The notes under the pieces are model-generated. The model saw only the letters and a program-made list of their open reading frames with translations, did no database searches and was not told the origin of the DNA. Shown here piece by piece: positions 58,423 through 64,000 of a DNA stretch of 64,000 nt (the stretch's first letter is position 1; every line of letters starts with the position of its first letter). Both the position numbers and the translations under genes were made by a program. The DNA comes from an uncultured Roseicyclus sp. (GTDB lineage Bacteria; Pseudomonadota; Alphaproteobacteria; Rhodobacterales; Rhodobacteraceae): the NCBI RefSeq assembly GCF_937892565.1, contig NZ_CALAHQ010000004.1, positions 33,885 to 97,884 of the forward strand, written 5' to 3'.

Positions 58423-59181
58423 TCAGCGATGCGTCTGATCCCCCGCAGCAGGCAGCGGCGCATTGGCCATCGCTTGGCTGAGCGCCACACCCGACAGGCC
58501 AGATGACCGCATCGCGGCGATCAGGCGGGCGGCCTGATCGGCGGCATCCGTCACGCCTGTGCCTGCCGCGCGGATGTTGGAGATGCAGTTGCGCGCGCTG
58601 TCTTGCGTCCGAGCGGCGGGGCGGTGGGTGATATAGACCCCAAGGCTGTCGGCGGCCGACAGGCCCGGCCGCTCGCCCAGGGCGATCACCACGCTCTGAG
58701 CCCCCAAGCCCCGCGCGATCCCATCGCCCAGCGCCACCCGGGCCTGCCGCGCCAAGATGACGGGCGAAACCCTGAGCCCCATCTGACGCAAGAGCAAAGC
58801 CAATTCGGCCATGAAGGCTGCCCCGTTCAGCATCACGGCTGTGGCAGACAGGCCGTCACCCAACACCAGGGCGACATCGGCCGGGCCGATATCGGCCAGC
58901 GCGCGGGCGGCATCCTGGGGCAGATGGCGGCCCAGATCGGGGCGGCGGATGAAACTGTCGCGCCCGGTGGCCGCGCTGCTGACCACATGATGGGCAAGCC
59001 CAAGCCGGTCCAGCGTCGCGCCCAGTTCGGGCAGGTCCAACTCGGCCAGCACGGCGGCACGCGCGCGCGCATGATCAAGCGCAAAGCCCAGCCTGTCGGC
59101 GGTGGCCAGCGCCCGGCCGCGCGGGCCCAGCGTGAGCCGTGCCTGTGTCACGGCGCGCAACGATGCGGGCAGATCGCTCAT
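58423..59181 (-). CDS. eutC: Ethanolamine ammonia-lyase small subunit
   Basis: A 252-residue EutC: ARLTLGPRGRALATADRLGFALDHARAR near the N-terminus, VVSSAATGRDSFIRRPDLGR, DVALVLGDGLSA, VVIALGERPGLSAADSLGVYITHRP and a conserved NCISNIR. With EutB it forms the B12-dependent lyase that turns ethanolamine into acetaldehyde and ammonia. ATG 59181 overlaps the eutB stop. No microcompartment genes are nearby. Confidence 0.96.
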   Translation of the reverse strand: MSDLPASLRAVTQARLTLGPRGRALATADRLGFALDHARARAAVLAELDLPELGATLDRLGLAHHVVSSAATGRDSFIRRPDLGRHLPQDAARALADIGPADVALVLGDGLSATAVMLNGAAFMAELALLLRQMGLRVSPVILARQARVALGDGIARGLGAQSVVIALGERPGLSAADSLGVYITHRPAARTQDSARNCISNIRAAGTGVTDAADQAARLIAAMRSSGLSGVALSQAMANAPLPAAGDQTHR

Positions 59182-60554
59182 GACCCCGGCAACCGCACCC
59201 GTCCCAGTGCCGCCGCAAGGCTGGGCTGGCTGACACCGGGCACGCCGATGCCATTGGCCACCATCCACGCCGCGAATTCGGGCGCAGGCGGGCGGCCCAG
59301 CGTCTGGCGGATGAACTGGGCGTCGTGGAACGACAGCGATTGATAATTCAACATGATGTCATCGGCACCCGGCACGGTGATGACGAAATTGACGCCGGCC
59401 GCGGCCAGCGCGGTCAGCAAGATGTCCATGTCTTCCTGATCGGCAAAGGAATGGTTGGTGTAGCACACATCCACCCCCATCGGCAGGCCCAGAAGCTTGC
59501 CGCAGAAATGATCCTCGAGGCCCGCGCGGATGATCTGCTTGCCATCGGCCAGATACTCCGGCCCGATAAAGCCCACGACGCTATTGACCAGCAGCGGCCG
59601 GTAGCGCCGCGCCACCGCATAGGCGCGCGTTTCCATCGTCTGCTGGTCCATGCCGTGATGCGCCCCCGCCGACAGCGCCGCCCCCTGGCCCGTTTCGAAA
59701 TACATCAGATGTGCGCCCGGCGGCGCGCGACCCAGCCCTGCCACGGCTTCGGCGGCCTCATCAAGCATGGCCAGAGTGATGCCAAAGCCCTCATTGGCCT
59801 TTTGCGAGCCTGCAACCGATTGAAACACCAGATCGACCGGCGCGCCCGCCGCCATTGCCGCCAGTGCCGTTGTCACATGGCCAAGGCAACAGCTTTGCGT
59901 CGGGATGTCCAACTGGGTGCGGATCGCCTCCAGCACCTCGCAGATCCGGATGTAATCGGGCAGGCTATCGGTGGCGGGATTGACCCCGATCACCGCATCC
60001 CCCGCCCCCATCAACAACCCGTCAAGCGCCGACAGCGCGATGCCCCGGCTGTCATCGGTGGGGTGGTTGGGTTGGTTGCGCGTCGACATCCGGCCGCTGA
60101 GCCCGATGGTAGAGCGAAACCGCGTCACGACCTCGACCTTGGCGGCCACCGCGATCAGATCCTGAGCGCGCATGATCTTGCTGACAGCGGCCACCATTTC
60201 AGGTGTCAGACCGGGGGCGAGTGCGGCCAGATCCGCCCCGGTCGTGGCCGGATCAAGCAGCCAGTCGCGCAAGGCCCCCACACTCAGCGCGGCCACGGGC
60301 GCAAAGGCGGCCGCGTCATGTTGGGCCATGATAAGGTCGGTCACGCTGTCGCCCCCGACCTCCAGCACATCTTGCAGAAAATCCCCCAGCGCCACATCGG
60401 CCAGCGCATGCTGGGCGGCGATCCGCTCGAGCGGGCCATCGGCGGCAAGGCCTGCCAGCACATCGCCCGACCGCTCGGGCGAGGCGCGGGCCAGCAGCAC
60501 CTTGAGCGAGGGAAAGCTGTAGCGTGTCGCGTTCAGATCGGCGTGATAGGGCAT
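59178..60554 (-). CDS. eutB: Ethanolamine ammonia-lyase large subunit
   Basis: A 458-residue EutB, close to the usual 453: YSFPSLKVLLARASPERSGD near the N-terminus, RFRSTIGLSGRMSTRNQPNHPTDD, DAVIGVNPATDS, FQSVAGSQKANEGFG, YFETGQG and VDVCYTNH. It binds adenosylcobalamin and substrate. ATG 60554 is used; an upstream in-frame TTG would add two residues. Next gene upstream is benE, same strand, 58 bp away. Confidence 0.96.
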   Translation of the reverse strand: MPYHADLNATRYSFPSLKVLLARASPERSGDVLAGLAADGPLERIAAQHALADVALGDFLQDVLEVGGDSVTDLIMAQHDAAAFAPVAALSVGALRDWLLDPATTGADLAALAPGLTPEMVAAVSKIMRAQDLIAVAAKVEVVTRFRSTIGLSGRMSTRNQPNHPTDDSRGIALSALDGLLMGAGDAVIGVNPATDSLPDYIRICEVLEAIRTQLDIPTQSCCLGHVTTALAAMAAGAPVDLVFQSVAGSQKANEGFGITLAMLDEAAEAVAGLGRAPPGAHLMYFETGQGAALSAGAHHGMDQQTMETRAYAVARRYRPLLVNSVVGFIGPEYLADGKQIIRAGLEDHFCGKLLGLPMGVDVCYTNHSFADQEDMDILLTALAAAGVNFVITVPGADDIMLNYQSLSFHDAQFIRQTLGRPPAPEFAAWMVANGIGVPGVSQPSLAAALGRVRLPGS

Positions 60555-60612
60555 GGCCAAAGATCAGCACGCCCCGCCCCGCCGAGGCAAGCCCCAACTT
60601 GCCCCACCGCGC

Positions 60613-61767
60613 CTATCGCGCCCCGGCCCGCGCCCGCAACCCGGCCAGCGCCATCGCCAACAACCCCAAGGCCAGCCCCCAGAATGGCGCACCGACCGAC
60701 CAGAACGACACGCCCGAAGCCGTCACCGCAAAGGTCAGCGCGGCCGGAAAACTGTCGCCCCCGCTGCCAAAAGCGGCCCGAAGCGCGCCCATGAAGGGCC
60801 CGATCAGCGCCAGACCGGCCAGAATCGTGATCAGCGCACCCGGCAGGCTGGCCGCCATCACCACGACCGAAGCCCCGATCAGCGCCAGACCGGCATATCC
60901 TGCACCATAGACAAGACCGCCTTTCCAGCGCTCCTGCGGATCGGGATGGGCATCAGGGCCCGTGCAGATTGCCGCCGTGATCGCGGCAAGGCTGGTGGTA
61001 TGGCCGCCAAAGGGCGCGGTCAGCACCGACAAGGCCCCCGTGACGTTCAAGATCGCGGGCACCGGCGGCGCGTAGCCATCGGCCCTCAGCACCGCAATGC
61101 CGGGCAGGTTCTGTGACGCCATGGTGACGATGTAGAGCGGCAGCGCCAGACCCAGAACCGTGCCCGCATCAAGCACCGGCACGATCAGCACCGGCGGCGA
61201 CAGCGCGATGGCCGGCAGAGCGCCGTGCATCCCGGCCGCCAGCACGATCCCCACCCCCACACAGATCGCCGCGATCACCGCCCAAGCCGCCGACCACAGC
61301 CGCACCAGCAAAAAGGCCGCGACCATCGGCACCCCAAGCACCGGAAGCGCCACGCTGTCGACCACCGCACCCGCGACGAAATCAAACAGCACCCCCGCCA
61401 GCAGCGCGGTGGCCAATGCCGCAGGGATGCGTGCGGCCGCGGCCCCCAGCGGCCGGATCACGCCCGTCAGCACGATCAGCGCGCCCGCAACCAGGAACGC
61501 CCCGACCGCCTGTTCCATGTCGATGCCCACCGAGGCTGCAATCAAGGCCGCGCCGGGTGTCGACCATGCCAGAACGACAGGCATCTTGCTGCGCCAGGAC
61601 AGCCATAGGCTGCCCGCTGCCATCGACAGGCACAAGACGGTGATCCACGAGGCCTTTTGCGCCTCGGTCGCACCGAGGCTGTCCGCGGCGGCAATCACCA
61701 CCGCGACCGATCCACCAAAGCCCACCACGACCGCCACCAGCCCCGATGTCACCAGCGATGCCTTCAT
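60613..61767 (-). CDS. benE: BenE-family benzoate/H+ symporter-like permease
   Basis: A 384-residue membrane protein with about twelve hydrophobic segments and BenE-family marks: SKMPVVLAWSTPGAALIA (about residues 60-77), LPLYIVTMASQNLPGIAVLRA in the middle, and APFGGHTTSLAAITAAICTGPDAH. The family name comes from benzoate uptake in Acinetobacter, but no aromatic genes are nearby, and the operon partner here is eutBC. Its substrate should be treated as open. Confidence 0.9.
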   Translation of the reverse strand: MKASLVTSGLVAVVVGFGGSVAVVIAAADSLGATEAQKASWITVLCLSMAAGSLWLSWRSKMPVVLAWSTPGAALIAASVGIDMEQAVGAFLVAGALIVLTGVIRPLGAAAARIPAALATALLAGVLFDFVAGAVVDSVALPVLGVPMVAAFLLVRLWSAAWAVIAAICVGVGIVLAAGMHGALPAIALSPPVLIVPVLDAGTVLGLALPLYIVTMASQNLPGIAVLRADGYAPPVPAILNVTGALSVLTAPFGGHTTSLAAITAAICTGPDAHPDPQERWKGGLVYGAGYAGLALIGASVVVMAASLPGALITILAGLALIGPFMGALRAAFGSGGDSFPAALTFAVTASGVSFWSVGAPFWGLALGLLAMALAGLRARAGAR

Positions 61768-62116
61768 CGCGACCTCCCGGCCCTTTGCCCAAGGCCCGAT
61801 ACCTTTCGCGGATCCCGGCCGGGGTCAAGCGGGTGAGGCGCGCGCCTTGGGCGCTGACATCCGTGGGCCCTGCGTGTTCCGGCCGATGGGTGGCGCTGCC
61901 GCGTGCGTGCTGGGCGTGGCAGCACCCGCCTGTTGGGCCCGCCATCCTTGTGGACATGAGGCTTTTGGCAGGCAGCGGGCACAAAATCGGAAAAAATCCG
62001 GGCGATGTCTGCCGAGTGGCAGCTTTCGTGCGGCGGGTTCTCGACATATCGGCCGGGATCGCCTAGCAGGGAGGTGTGGCACGCCTTATGCGTGTATTGC
62101 CAACGGACCCCTCCTG
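61768..62116. other. Divergent intergenic region before the helicase gene
   Basis: A 349-bp gap between benE (minus) and the DEAD-box helicase (plus). It holds a slightly AT-richer patch at about 61980-62000 and a 9-codon open frame (62088-62117) just before the helicase start. I see no convincing -35/-10 pair or recognised RNA. Cold-shock helicases often have long structured leaders, so a leader here is possible. Confidence 0.4.
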
Positions 62117-62117
62117 A
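62088..62117 (+). CDS. Possible upstream mini-ORF coupled to the helicase gene
   Basis: ATG at 62088 opens a 9-residue frame (MRVLPTDPS) whose TGA at 62115-62117 overlaps the helicase ATG at 62117. AGGGAGG lies at 62068-62074, somewhat far from the mini-ORF start. The helicase start itself has no good ribosome site, only the C-rich CCCCTCC. Translation could reach it by re-initiation. This is a pattern observation only. Confidence 0.3.
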   Translation: MRVLPTDPS

Positions 62118-64000
62118 TGATCCCAACCCTGACCGAAGCCCTCGCCGAACGCGGGTTCGATGTGCTGACCGATGTGCAGCGCGCCGTGACCGCCCCCGAA
62201 CTGGCCCAAGCCGACCTGTTGGTGTCGGCGCAGACCGGATCGGGCAAGACGGTGGGTTTCGGGCTTGCCATCGCATCCACCCTGATGGGCGAGGATAGCC
62301 GCCTTGGCCCGCCCGCCGCCCCCTTGGCGCTGGTCATCGCGCCGACGCGCGAATTGGCGATGCAGGTCCAGCGCGAACTGGCCTGGCTCTATGGCAAGGC
62401 GGGCGCGCGGGTGGTGTCGTGCATCGGCGGCATGGATGCCCGCGAAGAGCGCCGCGCGCTGGAACGCGGCGCGCATATCGTCGTGGGCACGCCGGGGCGG
62501 CTGCGCGACCATATCATGCGCCGCGTTCTGGATCTGACCGATATCCGTGCCATCGTGCTGGATGAAGCCGATGAGATGCTGGATCTGGGCTTTCGCGAGG
62601 ATCTGGAATTCATGCTGGGGGCCGCCCCGTCGGACCGGCGCACGCTGTTGTTCTCGGCCACCGTGCCGCCCGCCATCGCGGAACTGGCCAAACAGTTTCA
62701 GCGCGACGCGGTGCGCGTGACCACACTGGCGCGCGGCAGCCAGCATGCCGACATCAGCTATCAGGTGGTTCAGGTCGCGGCGCAGGATGCGGAGAACGGC
62801 ATCATCAACCTGTTGCGGTTTCACGATGCGCCGACCGCTCTTGTCTTTGCCAATACCCGCGCCATGGTCGCGCGTCTGGCGGCGCGCTTTGCCAATCGCG
62901 GGCTGTCGGTTGTCAGCCTGTCGGGTGAACTCAGCCAGGACGAGCGCAGCCATGCGCTGCAAGCGATGCGCGACGGGCGCGCGCGGGTCTGTGTGGCCAC
63001 CGACGTGGCCGCGCGTGGCATCGATCTGCCCAAGCTCGATCTGGTGATCCATGCCGATCTGCCGACCAACACCGAGACGCTGTTGCACCGGTCCGGCCGG
63101 ACCGGCCGCGCCGGGCGCAAGGGCATTTCGGCGATGATCGTGCCCGACAAGATGACCAACAAGGCCTCGCGGCTGCTCAAATGGGCCAAGATCGAGGCGG
63201 AATGGACCTTTGCACCGACCGCCGACGAAATTCTGGCACTCGATGAGACGCGGCTTTTGTCGGATGACATCTGGACCGCCAGCGCCACGGATGCAGAGGC
63301 GGCCTTTGCCGCCAAGCTCATGGCCAGCCACAGCCCCGACCAGATCGCGACCGCCTGTCTGCGGCTCTATCGCGCGGGCTTGTCCGCGCCCGAGGATCTG
63401 GGTGCGCCCATGGCCGCGGGTGCGCGCCCCGAGCGGCAGGCCTTTGGGCCTTCGGTCTGGTTCGAACTGTCGGTCGGCCGCGCCGGGCGCGCCGAGGCGC
63501 GCTGGCTCTTGCCGCTTTTGTGCCGGGCGGGAAACCTTGAGAAATCATCGATCGGCAAGATCCGCGTGCAAGAGGACAGCACCCTGGTCGAGATCGCCGA
63601 AGGCGCCGTGCCGGGCCTGATGGCGCGGTTGGGCAGCGATGGCATGCTGGAGGACGGGATCACCGCCCGGCAAAGCGCGGCCCCAAGCGGCGCGCCACGC
63701 GCAAGCGCTGCAAACCCCGACCGGCCCAAACCCGCACGCGGCAAACCCGCGCGCCCCATCGAAGACACCGCGCCCCCCCCGGTTGCGGCCGAGATCGCCG
63801 CCCCCCCCCCTGTCCGCGCGCCCGCACCGCAGCCGGAACCCGAACCGGCCCCCGCCCCAAAGGCCGCGCCGGCACCCGCAGCCGCGCCCGTGGCGGCCGT
63901 CGAACGACCGCGCAAGCCCGCCGCCTCCGCCGATCGGGCTGACAACGGCCCAAAGCCGCACAGACCCAAGCCAAAGGCGATCGACACAAGCCCGACCGAC
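62117..64000 (+). CDS. DEAD-box ATP-dependent RNA helicase (CsdA/DbpA-like), C-terminus cut by window
   Basis: The open frame starts at ATG 62117 and is still open at the window end (628 residues visible). Helicase motifs appear in order: Q-motif region DVLTDVQ, Walker A AQTGSGKT (about 38-45), PTRELAMQ, GTPGRLRDH, DEAD in VLDEADEML (about 148), SAT, TDVAARGID and HRSGRTGRAGRKG. A DbpA-type RNA-binding domain follows (SVGRAGRAEARWLLPLLCRAG, read in parts). The visible end is a low-complexity Pro/Ala/Lys-rich tail from about residue 515. Likely roles are ribosome assembly or cold adaptation. It is transcribed away from benE. Confidence 0.93.
   Translation, partial: MIPTLTEALAERGFDVLTDVQRAVTAPELAQADLLVSAQTGSGKTVGFGLAIASTLMGEDSRLGPPAAPLALVIAPTRELAMQVQRELAWLYGKAGARVVSCIGGMDAREERRALERGAHIVVGTPGRLRDHIMRRVLDLTDIRAIVLDEADEMLDLGFREDLEFMLGAAPSDRRTLLFSATVPPAIAELAKQFQRDAVRVTTLARGSQHADISYQVVQVAAQDAENGIINLLRFHDAPTALVFANTRAMVARLAARFANRGLSVVSLSGELSQDERSHALQAMRDGRARVCVATDVAARGIDLPKLDLVIHADLPTNTETLLHRSGRTGRAGRKGISAMIVPDKMTNKASRLLKWAKIEAEWTFAPTADEILALDETRLLSDDIWTASATDAEAAFAAKLMASHSPDQIATACLRLYRAGLSAPEDLGAPMAAGARPERQAFGPSVWFELSVGRAGRAEARWLLPLLCRAGNLEKSSIGKIRVQEDSTLVEIAEGAVPGLMARLGSDGMLEDGITARQSAAPSGAPRASAANPDRPKPARGKPARPIEDTAPPPVAAEIAAPPPVRAPAPQPEPEPAPAPKAAPAPAAAPVAAVERPRKPAASADRADNGPKPHRPKPKAIDTSPTD

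Noticed and set aside
1..64000. CRISPR arrays, tRNA/rRNA genes, insertion sequences, integrases or phage genes.
   Set aside because: I saw no regularly spaced repeats, no tRNA-like cloverleaf or rRNA signature, and no transposase or integrase motifs. Composition is uniform except for the AT-rich gap near 35900-36010. A covariance-model scan would be needed to exclude a short RNA gene.

Overview
This window looks like a chromosomal segment of a GC-rich alphaproteobacterium, most likely order Rhodobacterales (Rhodobacteraceae). The grounds are the strong G/C third-position bias, the dense ATGA/GTGA-coupled operons, the mix of ABC, TRAP and tripartite tricarboxylate transporters, and paired dimethylglycine-dehydrogenase-like flavoproteins next to a non-pyrrolysine MttB homologue. 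Genus cannot be told from the sequence alone. There are no rRNA or tRNA genes, CRISPR arrays, insertion sequences or phage genes that I can recognise. Both edges cut a gene: an ABC permease on the left and a DEAD-box helicase on the right.

Layout. 1-1751: end of a peptide/nickel-type ABC transporter (permease tail, fused double ATPase). 1841-10017: a carnitine/gamma-butyrobetaine block. On the minus strand lie an acyl-CoA dehydrogenase, an ADP-forming acyl-CoA synthetase, CaiD, a BKACE-type dehydrocarnitine cleavage enzyme, an SDR, and a carnitine dehydrogenase fused to a betainyl-CoA thioesterase. A GlxA/CdhR-like AraC regulator is divergent. Two perfect 22-bp palindromes split this block. 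10001-14627: an enolase-superfamily enzyme, a GMC oxidoreductase and two LysR regulators. 14733-23547: two DMGDH-like flavoproteins, MttB-like protein, aldehyde dehydrogenase and a beta-hydroxyacid dehydrogenase. This set can plausibly take glycine betaine and similar methylamines onward.

23591-26704: thiM-thiE-thiD plus a trailing SDR, behind a TPP riboswitch and a hairpin that covers the thiM Shine-Dalgarno. 26751-34999: a TctCBA transporter in one operon with a class III CoA-transferase and a short citryl-CoA-lyase-like protein, divergent from a TctD/TctE-like two-component system that carries its own periplasmic binding protein. 35066-41049: a class II aldolase, then UDP-xylose synthase, UDP-sugar 4-epimerase, a membrane GT2 synthase and a GH26-like hydrolase. 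This resembles the Sinorhizobium uxs1-uxe-aps exopolysaccharide locus.

41572-45944: a GntR regulator and a second SDR/hydroxyacid dehydrogenase/BKACE cassette, an internally deleted SDR remnant and a TetR regulator. 46040-55629: an SDR, an ACAD10/11-like dehydrogenase, an acyl-CoA ligase, an APH-fold kinase, a TRAP transporter, a quinone oxidoreductase and an alpha/beta hydrolase. The enzyme set matches the LvaA/C/D/E logic of 4-hydroxyacid breakdown. 55650-58411: copper proteins (DUF2946-like, YcnI-like, CopC-CopD). 58423-61767: eutBC and benE. 62117-end: DEAD-box RNA helicase.

Overall the window is a run of separate catabolic islands, each with its own transporter and/or regulator, for quaternary amines, hydroxy- and keto-acids and tricarboxylates. 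Most feed acyl-CoA intermediates. All functions are inferred from sequence recognition without database searches.
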